Below are positions 34,169 through 46,024 of a stretch of 64,000 nucleotides of DNA, piece after piece. Every line of letters begins with the position of its first letter. Within the stretch, counting starts at the first letter, position 1. Source of the DNA: Bugula neritina (Eukaryota; Bryozoa; Gymnolaemata; Cheilostomatida; Bugulidae); the NCBI GenBank assembly GCA_964035545.1, contig OZ037765.1, positions 13,138,698 to 13,202,697 on the forward strand. The letters are read 5' to 3'. The position numbers and the translations under genes were made by a program. The notes under the pieces were generated by a model. That model was not told where the DNA came from and did not search any database. It worked only from the letters and a program-made list of their open reading frames with translations.

Positions 34169-37100
34169 CATGTTATACTAATAGAACATTACCAGAGCTC
34201 AATGTTTTTGAAATGTTTTCTACTAGTCAAAAAGAAGCAAATTCTGAATATATTTATATATATATATATGACATATATATATATATATATGTATATATAT
34301 ATGTATGTATATATGTATATATGTATATATGTATATACATATGTATATATATATATATATGTATATATATGAAGTGTTATATCTAAAAACATGATTAATT
34401 CCATGGAGCCCCTTGTTATTTCAGTTTGGTTAAGCTAAAATAACGTTACTCCTGGTACATGCAAATGCAGTTAATGTGAATTTAGTCACCTGTGCTGGGG
34501 TTGATCCTGCTACAACTCCTTTAAGCCATTGAATCTTTTGATAGTTAAATATTGCAAATGTCTCAATACCATTTGTTGCAATTATTGCTTGGAAAGTGTT
34601 GCCCTGATATGAAAGAACAAATTTTGATAAATCATGAAATTGACAGCATAAACCTCTTATGCTTAGAAATAGGCAAATATAAGTTTGCTTAAAATTGAAA
34701 AAGATAAATAGATTTGCTGTCACACAAAAGACAAACCTATTAAAGGTTAATCAATTGATTGCCTTTCCAATCAACCAGTTTCTCATCTATCAAAGAAAAT
34801 ATTACCTTATAATTGCTTGCAAAGACCAACAAGATCAAAAAATGATATAAATTCTTTAAAAAACTGAACTGATGCTTACTGGAGTATTTCCAGGTGGTGT
34901 AACAGGGCACGGTTTAGCAGTTCTGTTGAAAGCTCTCACATCTTCCCAAGTTGCTATCATCAACCATGTTGCTTGGAATGATGCACCAGTTCCTAGTCTG
35001 TATGCATCTCTAACTGGTAAAACAAGTATTTTATACTTAGAAGTAAGTGATAGCTGGAATATGTTATATATTTGTAACTTGGGCCCATTCTATCAGCTGT
35101 ACAATTAAGTGATTAAAAAGCAAAGATATTTTTGCCATAAGTCAACTTTTAGTCAAGTTAAATACTTTGACATTGTGTCTATTTTAAATATAATTTTCAG
35201 ACAAGTTAACACATTTCTGCCATATTGATGCTACTCGTATCTTATCTTGATCGCCTCTGCATAAAAATATTTAGTAAATTTACTCAGTAAACAGCTGGTC
35301 ATTTCAAGTCAACGGGAATATAACTATACATCTTTTAATAAGGTGCAGAGTAATTTAGTTTAGAATGATTTGGTGAAATTTACACTCAGCTGCACCTTAA
35401 ACTAGTTCTACTGCAAATACCCAGATACATTATGGCTCAATAGAGTTAAACTATTCATAAACCAAGAATATCGAGTTTAAAAATCTTAATCTTAAAACTT
35501 TCTTGCTGAAAGTCTGTGCTATACATTTTAGCTTGACTTTAGATATACATAATCAACTACTAAAAATTTCCAAGTCATGTTATAAGCAGCAGTGTGTTAT
35601 AAAATAAACTCTTTTAAGCTAAGTTCTTTTAATAGATGGTAGATTCTTTATATTTATACTTTGTTAAATTGTTAAATGATGTAAAGGTTTCAAAAAGTTT
35701 AAATGACTCAGCACTATATATAACAATATGAACAAATTATTATGGAGTGCTGTACGTACTGCTTTTGTATATACAAACAATATATAGTTTGTTCAAAATT
35801 GACTTACTTTCAACCGCAAAATCATTCAATTTATTCTGAAAATATGCTTAGAGAAATGAAGCAATAGTGTTATAGTTTATTGACATACTTTCAACATGAA
35901 ATATAAAGACAATAAACAGTGTATATACAGCACTGACTATTGAAATAAACTTAGTAAAATTATCTAAATGCAATTTTTAATGTACAGCAAATGCTCACTA
36001 TCTTGAGATGCCTTGAGTAATAAAGCTGAGTCTGTAGTTTCCCGAGACCAGACTTTTCCTCCACGACACAGATCTACGTCTGCCCAAAAAGGGCAAATCA
36101 GCACAACATTTGCAGTCTTTAGTGGAAAGGGATCTGGTTTAAATTTTTCGAATGGTCCATCTAATGAAATCGCTCCATTTGTACAAACCTTTAAAAAAAA
36201 GAAACAGCAAATAACTTCACGTGAATTCATAAACTATTAGAATTTGACCCGGCCTGACACTTACAGCTTTTACGTTGTTAAATCAATGTTATTGAGCTGT
36301 TTTATAAATTTGTAAAAAAATATTTTAACCCAGGCTTTAGAAAAACTTAGTTTTGCTAATGTGTTCTTTTTATTGAATAGTTGTGAGTATTTGATCAAAC
36401 ATAACTTAAATATGCACAGTTAAGATTGGGTTAATAAGATCTAAACCAACGCAATCGTGTAAATGATTGTGTTGGTATGAATAAATGAAAATTATAGCTA
36501 CTACCTACTGATCTCAACACCTGTTACCTAACTCTGATTTCTTTATATTCAATAATATGCCATGATCTAACACTAAGTGATATTTATGTATATATGGAAA
36601 TAATTATATTTTATAAGTGAAAGTATTTGAATGACAAGTATTTTAAACTATGAAGTGAAGTTGCATGATAGAACATAGCTGCTTCATACTAACTTCAACC
36701 ATCTAGTTTCTCTGCTGACTAGCATGCAATAAACGACAAAGGTTATTTAGGGGAATAACTACATTTGTTAGGTGAAGCTATCATATAAAGGGAAATATCA
36801 TAAACTAGCCAATTTTTGAAAATCAAATATTTTAATAACTTAGTATATGCCAATAAAGCAAGCCGAAAGAAGGTAAGCAAAACAAAGGAAGGCCCAGATT
36901 GAGATTTAAAAACACTGCAAAGAAAAAATATGAAAAATATAGATATGGGCGAAGATAACTGGCAAAAGAAGGCTAAATATAGAGATGGATAGAGAAGTCT
37001 GATCAGACCAAAGTAATAACAGTTATTGTTGTATCAACTCAAGCTACACTTTTACAAACTCATAGAATTGTTCTTATTAGAAATATAAATTACATTCAAA

Positions 37101-38333
37101 ACTATTCATCTAAAGAATTCTCTCAGAAGGTCTTTTAGTGATGTTGTTGACAGGGCTATTATTTTTACCATTATTATTAAAATATAATGAAATGAATATA
37201 ATCATGTGCGAGATAGAAACTACGCTTTCCCTGCTACTGACGATTTTTGTATAGGTACTTTATGAAAATTCTGTTGAATTTAAAATAAATTCATTTCAAC
37301 CATTAACCTATTTCATACAAACTTCGAATTCAATGTTAGCTATTGTTATATTTTATATATTCAACCTAAAGTTATTACATATAATCCAATTGTGTATTTA
37401 ACAAGTAATGCAACAGGTGCCACAACATCAACTTATCATAAATTGTCTTACAAATATTTTTGAATAACTTTTCCCAAAGAATGAAATGCTTCTTGTGTAG
37501 ATTGAACTGCAGTCATCATCTTTTGTAGGTGCTGGAGAGTCACCTTGTGAGAGTCCAAATGGATAGAGTGTATCTGTGAAACACAAGTTATAGAAATGTA
37601 TAGTTCAGGATATCTCTAATTCTCAATTATATAAGAATATAGTAATGAGAATATACTATATAGTAATGAGCTTCATTTTACTAATTTATCTTGTTACAAT
37701 TGAAAACATATCACTCGCATATCTTAAAATTGCATATTGACTATATATAGCAATGCTGACAATAACTTGATTTTAGCATAGTAAAATAATTATTATAAAA
37801 TGAATCAAGAAAAGAATGAAGACAATAAACTGACAAAACATTATAGTTCTGTGAGTTTTGGTGTAGCATTAAAGTTCTTAAATAGATTACATTATGTGGA
37901 ATTGGACACTAGTATAACCATCAGATCTTTTCAATTGCACCGTGAGTGATAGGATTGATTGCCAAATACTGTGTCCTTTTTATTAACACAAATAAAGAGC
38001 TCTGAAGTAACTATAGCGTTTCCTTTTTAACTTAGCTGCAACTAATCACAAAACTAAAATAGGATCATGCGCAGGTTTAACCAGATACAAAAATAATAAA
38101 GTTGCATATGAACTTCCAGCTATTGCCATACAAAGGTAAATAAAAAAATGGTGCTATTTCAGTGCTTTAAAAAAATTGATGATTTTTTAATATACTGTAA
38201 TATTTTCTAAATTGTGTAGATTATGATTTGTAGAATGTTACTTACTGTTGCCAGTAGTCTCATCTATAGCAGTTGACAATAAAAGAGAAGTATATGTCAG
38301 CAGATAAACAACCTTCATGGTGATGTCTTTCAT
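30365..38333 (-). CDS. NIDO-mucin membrane protein, copy 3
   Basis: Exons (minus): 38333-38246, 37573-37452, 36188-35999, 35013-34880, 34603-34490, 32416-32254, 32025-30365; 2472 nt, 823 aa, same phases as the paralogues. The signal peptide and NIDO segments closely match copy 2 ([65 protein letters not shown]). The hexapeptide stalk is organised differently from copy 2, with three near-identical 60-residue blocks. The transmembrane helix is kept (about 790-813, GVTVGLLVGLLALLIILV). The cytoplasmic tail is cut to RQKKNKVSSY: a frameshift next to an A-rich run drops the 22-residue conserved tail, which is still readable in another frame. The 1.9-kb intron 5 contains a non-LTR remnant and two microsatellites, but the splice sites are intact. 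Confidence 0.85.
30782..31321 (-). repeat. Three tandem 180-bp higher-order repeats in the copy 3 stalk
   Basis: A block of ten 18-bp units starting TTTGCGCATTTGAAAGTTTC occurs at about 30782, 30962 and 31142 with very few differences, encoding three 60-residue repeats that contain the markers LLINGLATKNGQ and TISNGKKLSN. Near-identity points to recent expansion. Confidence 0.92.
32496..33560 (+). mobile_element. Decayed non-LTR retrotransposon (reverse transcriptase), in copy 3 intron 5
   Basis: Broken plus-strand frames follow the order of a non-LTR ORF2. G-V-K-Q-G-C-V with a following leucine-rich segment (about 32545-32600) is the RT block before the active site. LRAKTKT and a relic HADDTALVAH-like active-site stretch come next (about 32690-32765), then an E-Q-V-A-T-F-N-Y-L-G motif (about 32928) and the C-terminal W-P-G-H-V-V-K-M-D-D segment (about 33310). 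Many stops and frameshifts are present. Paralogous introns in copies 2, 4 and 5 lack it, so it came in after or during the duplications. Confidence 0.75.
34064..34170. repeat. (ACGC)n microsatellite
   Basis: About 27 tandem ACGC units with a single ATGC interruption near 34084. Long frames on both strands here (HARTHART- and VRACVRAC-like) are products of the tetranucleotide and not genes. Confidence 0.97.
34247..34370. repeat. (TA)n / (TATG)n compound microsatellite
   Basis: TA runs interspersed with TATG/TATAC units. Short Tyr/Ile-rich frames over it are artefacts. Confidence 0.95.
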
Positions 38334-39678
38334 AAATATGACAGGTTTTGGTGAGCTATAAGTGATTATATAATAAGAATAGGTTATTAACTAATAATTA
38401 TATCAAGTAGGTAGAAAGTTTTCAATATTTACTTAAAAGATTAGAAGTAATTAAAAATAAATGAGGTTGCTAAGCAGAACACTTTATCAATGATTACAGT
38501 TCAACAAGGGTGTATGAAATTATTAGTTATATGTTGAAAATTTCATTTTAATAACTCTTGTGCCAACATGATGATATTTGCCGTGTGTTAATAATATCCA
38601 AGGTCATGCACACTAAAGTATTCAAAGCTCCAGCAATAAATCTAAAATATAGATACTTCTTTTGTTTGTCTCCCATGAGCCAGAATATTTATTATATATT
38701 ATCATTCTATGCACACATAACCGGCCTATCAGCAGGTGTTATCAATATTTTAATTTAAGGTTTATCTGTTGAAAAAATTACAATTATAATCAAAGTCAAT
38801 AAATTAACTTAAAATTTAAACTTAAAACTGCCCCACCAATACCTTGCATGTCAATCATCTAGTAGTCAGCTTTATTCATATATAAAACTGTTGAACTAAG
38901 AACTGCATGTCTTCATGTTTTAACAACTGCTATTGGCTCACTGCTATTAACTCTTGGCATTGAGGTATTGTTGTTATTAATACTATCATTAATCATGTTC
39001 CTTTATATGATTTATATGAGTTGCAAAATATTGTCATATTCTAGCATTTTTCATGGTGAAATTCATGTTAATTTTAATAAATCAATAAAAATAGTTCTAC
39101 AAACCAACATAAATGCAACAACAAAACTTTTCAATCATATTCATGAGAGTTATGTAAATCCGCCAAAGAGTTGATATGAACAAAGCAACAATACACAAGG
39201 TGCCATTATGACAATAGCTAACACACTGCATATATTATGCACCATTGCTGGTGTTTACATTTCATATCAATCTTGGATTTATAATTTAGGTTAATTAGTA
39301 TTAAGAGAAAAATTATTAGATGCTTGCAAATAAAGTTTTAGTAAACAAATGATAAGATACTGAAATCTAAAGTTACTCAATTAGTATCTCTATTTGTACA
39401 CAAAAATATAATGAAAGAAAATTTGGGCTGCAAATGCATTGGGTGTCAAGCATCAAACACGACGAATACACATTGAAACTTTTATTGTATAAATCATAAA
39501 ACATTTTAATCAACCATAATAATAAAAGTGAGGTGCTTAAAAACAGGAAAATATCATCTAAATTCCACAACATAAGCCATTCTAAATTAATTTGTATACA
39601 GATCAGCTGCAAGCATGAAACATGATGACACTAAGGCAAGATTTTCTGCCAAGCAGCTATATACTCCAGCTTTGTCAG
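38334..39678. other. 5' flank of copy 3, no gene
   Basis: Nearly identical over long stretches to the flank of copy 4 (46025-47351), including the short shared frame 38968-39174, whose counterpart is 46638-46844. The conservation reflects recent duplication; units 2 and 5 do not keep the frame. No promoter element could be assigned, although about 200 bp upstream of each start are very similar in all four units. Confidence 0.5.
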
Positions 39679-39833
39679 CATGGTCACAGTGGCACATTTG
39701 AAAAAAGGAAAAGGAACTTCTCGAACTTCCACGATAGCAGGTTGTCAACTATGTCACTCTTCAGCAATAGATCAGAGAACGTATTGAAATATTCAAAACT
39801 AAATAAGCATGAATCCCACCAAGAAAATGCTAA
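39679..39833 (+). pseudogene. NSE4 exon 8 fragment behind copy 4
   Basis: Begins at the duplication junction (upstream flank AGCTTTGTCAG, then CATGGTCACAGTGGCAC) and follows NSE4 exon 8 from its T-K-Y-G-R-S-G-T codons to the stop region, then the NSE4 3' UTR (AATCATGTGTACAGATATAT). It carries an internal frameshift and a TAG within the segment that encodes L-P-R-H-Q in the parent gene. It is non-functional. Confidence 0.85.
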
Positions 39834-40026
39834 CATTGAAATGTAAATAATCATGTGTACAGATATATTTTTTACTGTAGTTTAAAATAAGCTTTGCATA
39901 AATTAGCCTGTTTAATTTTAATATTAAGTAGTCTATAAGCTCAAAATACAGTTCAAGATGCTACAAAATAAACTAGTTTGTCAATTATCAACTAGTTTGT
40001 CGAACTTTGTACCATAGATTATAGAA

Positions 40027-43000
40027 TCATTGAAAACTTTCGGACAAAATTTGCAGCATGATTAATAACTTGAAACTTTGCTTCTCTTGATGCTTACGAA
40101 CAGTTTTCTGCGCATTTAAAGTCTTTTGCTCATTCACAGTTGGCTGCCCATTTAAAGTTGTCTGCCCATCTACAGTTGTTTGTCCATTCAAAGTTGTCTG
40201 CCTATTTGAAAGTGTTTGCTCACTCATAGTTGTCTGCCCTTTCAAAGTCAGTTGCCCATTCAAAGTCATTTGCCCATTCACAGTTGTTTGCCCATTTAAA
40301 GATGTTTTCTGATTCAAAGTTGTCTTTCCATGCAAAGTTTGCCGCCAATTCAAAGTTGTCTGCCCACTTGAAGGTTTTGGCCCACCCATAGTTGTTTGCC
40401 GATTAAAAGCTGTTTGCTCATTCAAGGGTGTCTTTTCATTAAAAGTTGTCTGCCCACTTGAAATTACTTTTCCAATCAGTGTTGTCTGACTATCCGAACG
40501 TGTCTGTGCCTTTAAAGTTGTCTCCTCATTCCACGTTGTTTGCTGATTCAAAATTGTCTTCCCAATTAATGTTTGCTGTGTTTTCGAATTTACTTGTATT
40601 TCTGTTGTTGTCCGTCTCTTGATTGAGGACAGAAGACGTCCGGGTGATGTCACAGGCTGCCCATTTAAGGAAGTTGTCAGATGTAATCTACGAGGTGTCA
40701 CAGTTGACAGGTTGCTTGTTGCTGTTGAAGATTGTATAATATCTAATGGTGTAGTTGGTTGCTCACTTGTTATAACAGAGGCAGCTGAAGACGAAGATGG
40801 CTTATCTAGGGAATAGTAATAATGAAACATAAATCTTATTAATAATGTTATGATAATTGGAAAGCAATTTCAAAATCTATTGCTTCACTTATTACTTATA
40901 ATTAGGTCATGTATTTTATTCACTTCTATCACTATTATTTTACAGCTTTTTGAAAATTTTGAAATAGCTATGTTCAATTAATGTTTTTTCAATATTGTCT
41001 ACCAAATGCTGAGGCGAATGCAAAGTATTACCTGGAAGCACAATCCCTGTAATATTTGAGCCGGCCTCTCCAAGCTTAAAAATCATTTTTCCTGGTACAC
41101 CCACATTGCTGTCTGTTACTATGTCAATTATTGCTGGTGTCCTGGATTGTGGTGTTGCATAAAAGTTTCTTCCATCACCAGAATCAAATCCCACCTGAAA
41201 AATTACATTTTAATTATCGACGGCTAAGATTATGTTTTATTTGGAATATAACATGAATTCTAGTTGACATTAGCAATGAGAAGGGTATTTAATTTAATTG
41301 ATTTAATATGAGCAAGCTAAAGAACAAACAAGATTTTAAGAAAAATTAAGAAAAAATCCAAAATCATTACAAAATAGTTTCGTGTATACATAATACACTA
41401 ATAGACAATTGCCAGAGCTATACCTGTTTTCCAACTGCACACTTTTTATCTGCAGAAAATAAACAAATATTGCAGACTCAGATATTTAAATTGTTGCAGT
41501 AATGTCTTTAAAATATAGGTAAACCTCATCATTGTTTTACTTTGCATGATTAAGCTAAACTAAGCTTGCCCTGATACATGCCTATGCAGTGTATTGCCAG
41601 AGCTATAAACATGTTTTTAAATTGCATGCTTTTTATTTACATGTATCAATAACAAAATATATTGTAGACTCATATATTTGAAGCATTGCTGTGTTATTCT
41701 AAAAATATGGGTAACTCTCGCATTGTTTCACCTTGGTTAAGCTAAAGTAGGTTTACTCTTGGTACATGTAAATGCAGTTAATATGAATTTAGTCACCTGC
41801 GCTGGGGTTGATCCTGCTACAGATCCATTAAGCCATTGAATCTCTTGATAGTTGAATATAGCAAATGTCGCGATGCCATTTGATGCAATTATTGCTTGGA
41901 AGGTGTTGCCCTGATTTAAAATAACATTAACTCTTTATTATAAGAAGTGACATGCTAAGGACTGTATAATTAGTTTTTCTATTTCTCACCTATCTCCGCT
42001 TTGTCCTGTTCAGGTACCGGGAAGGACTGTATAATTAGTTGCTCAAGTTTAAAACTTACTTACAATCCAATTAATTTGCAGTCACAAAAAGATAAGGAAT
42101 CAATATTGCCTTTCCAATTAGCAGTTTCTTGTCTATCAAAAGATTGATAACTACCCAATAATTTACCAAGATCAGCATCAGATGGATAAATACAAGAGTT
42201 TGATATAATTTCACAAAAAACTGAGTTAATATTTACAGGAGAATTTTCAGGTGGTGTAACAGGGCATGGCCAAGCTCGTTTGTTAAAAGCTCTCACATCT
42301 TCCCAAGTTGCTATCATCAACCATGTTGCTTGAAATGTTACGTTGTATGCATCTCCAACTAATAAAAGAGAACTTCAATTTTTATAAGTGACAGTTGCAG
42401 TATTGTGATGACTTTGCGGGTTGTTATTGGAACCTAAGCTAGGAGAACATAAAGCTCTTTGTATTCAAAGAGGAGACATATATCCGGTTGTAGATATCTT
42501 TATTTATACACCTGTAGTAAAAGAAACTCAAGTGTGGCCTCGGACAATTAATCTTGGTAAGTAAAGATAGTAGTGTAGTCCTCGAGCTCCAGTGGTAGAC
42601 TGAATTTATACTGGAGGTTATATACACAGGATTTTCGAATTGCAGTGTCCGAATTCGGCCGAATTCAGACGTCCGGATGGCATTCGGGTGTCCGGGCATT
42701 CAGACATGCGAATGCCATCCGGTTCTGAATCAGAGTTCAGATTAAAGTCCAAATCAGACGGAAGTAGACGCCAGAACCCAGTTTGAGCGTCCTAATTCTT
42801 CCGAAACGGACACTCCAAAATTTGGAGTGTCCGAATTCGGCCGAAATCGGACTTACAAACCTGAACAAAGAAAAACTAAACAAAGAAACCTACACCAATT
42901 AATTATCATAATAATGCAATGATAACTCCCAAAATCTACTGCAGCATTTCATATTTTTGTAATTTTCAATTTCACTTGGAGGTCGAAAACATTCCCTATC

Positions 43001-46000
43001 ACACTGCCAATGTATAAACAAAGTATTAGTATTTTAATATTTATAAGTTGTAACATAATTTTATCCAAAAGAATTCAATTTTTGCTGTAAACTGTGTACT
43101 GAGAAAATGAAGCAATAGAGGCATAAGTTCTATAACATGCATCCATCATAAAATACAAATTCAACAATAAACAGTAGCCTACCGACTACTGAATTAATAC
43201 AATCAGTAAAAATAAATTCATGATAAATAGTATTGGCTATAGAAATTAAATTAGTACAACTATCTAAATAAAATTTACAATGTACTGTATATATAAGCAT
43301 ATGCTCACTATCTTGTGATGCCTTGAGTAATAAAGCTGGGTCTGTAGTTTCCCGAGACCATAATCTTCCTCCACGACACAGATCTGCATCTGCCCAAAAA
43401 GGGCATATCAGTGCAACATTTGCAGTTTTTAGTGGAAATGAATGCGGTCTATACTTTTTGAATGGTTTATCCAATGAAATACCTCCATTTGTACAAACCT
43501 TTGAAAAGGAAACAGCATATACAACTCTATATATCTTCATAAATTATCATGATTTCACCCTGACACCTCGATTTTACTTGATTAGATCAATACTATCAAG
43601 TATTTTTATAGCTTTGTAGAAAATACTAAAACATGCTTTAAAAATGGCTTTATCAATGTGTTCTTTTTGTTGCAGGAGCTTTTTGTTCTAGCTTTAAGTA
43701 AAATATTGTTTGATGAAAGCTTTTTGTGAAAGCTTTCGCAATAGCTTTTTACTGGTAGCTTTTGTTTGATGAGTCAGTACAGCTCAAGAACTAAAGGTGG
43801 AAAGTTTGCTTTTGTTAAAGTTGCAGGCAATTTAGACTGTATTGCCAAAATAATTGTAAGTTTTGTGAGAAATATAAACTGTTGGCATTAGGCAAAAGGT
43901 TGAGTTATGTCCTCTATCCATTCACCCTTCATTAAGTGAATCACAACGCATAGGCATCCGTGCTGGCACACCTTTTATTAAAGTAGCTTCTACATACCTG
44001 CCCAAACGTAGCCTAAATGTGCATTAGTAAAATTGAGTTAGCAATATTTTCCAACGCAATTGTGTAAAGATGCATGTATGAAAAGAGCTATTTCATACTA
44101 TAATATAATCCCCCCTCTAATTTGTCTTCTCACTATAGAGTGCAACAAAAAACAATCACTATTTATGGGAATAACTATAATATTTTATAAAAGAAAGCAT
44201 TTAAATGGTAAACGTCTTAAAATAGCCAATTAGTTGCTAAATAAAATTAATTTGGGAAAATTACATTTTGTATATTTACAATTGAATGAAATTAATTATC
44301 CTTTTTAGGGATTTAAATAACTTTTGTAATTATTAAATAGATGAAAAAGTCTTTCAAAATGTTTGTCAGTCGTATTACTCACTGGGTTATTGTTTTTAAG
44401 ATTATTATTAAAATATAACCTAATACCTGTACAGTAAATAAACTTATATCCTGTTGCTGCTGTAGATGTGTATAACTTATGTAAGTTGTGTTACTTCAAA
44501 ATAAATTTATTTTACCCATTATCTGTTTTGTACAACATTTGTATTTAACTATTTTTATATTTTATATTTAAACCTATTGAAAAGTTGCTACATATATGAT
44601 ATAAGTTATAACCCAATTGTGTATGTAACAACTAATGCAACAACTACCAATCTATGCATCCATTAACCTATTTTGTACAGTTTTTGCATTCAATGCTACT
44701 GTTATATATCTTGTATTTAGGCCAGGGCTGTCCAACAGGCGGCCCCAGGGTCGGATGTGGCCTGCAGCCTACATTTATGTGGCCCTTGAAGGCATAAAGC
44801 TAAAATTATTTTTCACACATATACATGAATTAAAGAAAAAACTACCTTTAAATGCCTTATTTATACACATGCTACAAAACATGCAGCCTGCAGTAACTAT
44901 TAAGGGACTCTACTGCGTAATGATTCATAAAGTTTTCGAATAAAATAGTCTAAAAAATGTTGATGCTGTAGCCCCCAGTTCAAACTGAAGTTTACAATGT
45001 GACCTTCGCCACCAAAACCTTCCCTTTCAGTGGCCCTCGGTCTGAAAAGGTTGAATACCTCTGATTTAGGCTTATTGGAAAGTTGCATTGGCAATGCACT
45101 TAACATAATATAATGCAACTGATACTAATCTAAGCACAGTTGTCAGTTAACACTAACTTATCATAAATTATCTTACATATAGTTTTGAATAACTTTTCCC
45201 AAAAAATGAAATGCTCTGTGTGTAGTTTGAATTGCAGTCATCATCTTTTGTAGGTGCTGGAGAGTCACCTTGTAAGAGTCCAAATGGATAGAGTGTATCT
45301 GTGAAACACAAGTTATAGAAATGTGCAGTTCAGAATATCTCTAATTCTTAATTATATGGATATAGTCACAAAGTATTCAATTTAACCTTATTTTACTAAT
45401 ATATTATGTTACTTGAAAACAGATTCAATCACTCGTGTTAAAATCACATATAGGCTATAATATATTAATGATGACTCTAACTAGATTTTAGTATAGTAAA
45501 ATAATTAATGTAAAATTATAAACTCAAGAAAAATAAGAGGAAAATGAGCTGACAAAACATTATAGTTCTGTGAGTTTTGATGTAGCATTAAGGTTCTTAA
45601 ATAGATTACATTATGTAGAATTGGACACTAGTATAACCATCAGATCTTTTCAATTGCACCACAGTTAGTAGGATTGATTGCCACATACTGTGTCCTTTTC
45701 TATAATAAAACAGTCTGAAGTAATCATAATCTTTCCTTTTTAATTTAGCTGCAACTAATCACAAAACTACAACAGAATCATGCAGGTTTAACCAGATACA
45801 AAAATAATAAAGTTGTGGGCTTACAGCTAACATGATATAAAGGTAGATAAAAACATGGTCTTAATCAAAGCTTTAAAAAATTCCATGATAATTTTTAAAT
45901 AATATAATATTTTCTAAATAGTGAAATGTTACTTACTGTTGCCAGTAGTCTCATCTATAGCAGTTGACAATAAAAAAGAAGTATATATCAGCAGATAAAC

Positions 46001-46024
46001 AACCTTCATGGTGATGTCTTTCAT
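40027..46024 (-). CDS. NIDO-mucin protein, copy 4, predicted secreted (no transmembrane helix)
   Basis: Exons (minus): 46024-45937, 45298-45177, 43498-43309, 42358-42237, 41910-41797, 41194-41032, 40805-40027; 1578 nt, 525 aa. The signal peptide and NIDO region are intact ([67 protein letters not shown]). Exon 4 is 12 nt shorter than in copies 2 and 3 (DAYNVTFQATW), a feature shared with copy 5. The stalk is shorter and more diverse than in copies 2 and 3 (about 190 residues; G-Q/E-K-T-T-L-N repeats). A deletion then joins the repeats to the cytoplasmic-tail DNA in a different frame, giving the end SFKLLIMLQILSESFQ. The N-V-I-I-G-V-T-V...L-I-I-L-V helix is absent. The product should therefore be released unless the new hydrophobic C terminus acts as an anchor, which looks too short. 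Confidence 0.83.
42640..42850. repeat. GC-rich palindromic repeat block in copy 4 intron 3
   Basis: GTGTCCGAATTCGGCCGAA occurs at 42645 and 42827. In between are inverted words GGCATTCG...CGAATGCC and CACTCCAAAATTTGGAGTG, plus several TCCGAAT/ATTCGGG variants. The block is much richer in GC than its surroundings and absent from the paralogous introns. It may be part of a larger insertion (about 42420-42860) of unknown class. Confidence 0.6.
44723..45063 (+). mobile_element. hAT-like MITE with perfect 8-bp target-site duplication
   Basis: A 341-bp element starts CAGGGCTGTCCAACAGGC and ends AAAGGTTGAATACCTCTG, giving imperfect terminal inverted repeats CAGGGCTGTCCAAC / CAGAGGTATTCAAC. It is flanked on both sides by ATTTAGGC (44715-44722 and 45064-45071). 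The 8-bp duplication and CAGnGnTGTCCAAC-type ends are typical of hAT superfamily non-autonomous elements of the Charlie/MER5 kind. No coding capacity. Lies in intron 2 of copy 4. A shorter inverted relative is at 12180-12389. Confidence 0.88.

Larger units (their letters stand above)
29836..39678. repeat. Tandem duplication unit 3 (NSE4 fragment + copy 3 + 5' flank)
   Basis: Begins inside NSE4 intron 6 sequence and ends where the 5' flank of copy 3 (AGCTTTGTCAG) joins the next NSE4 exon 8 fragment. It is about 9.8 kb long because of a non-LTR insertion and microsatellites in intron 5. Confidence 0.7.

Noticed and set aside
33935-34404. Open frames of repeated R-T-H-A, V-R-A-C and Y-I-Y-I
   Set aside because: Translations of the ACGC and TA microsatellites.
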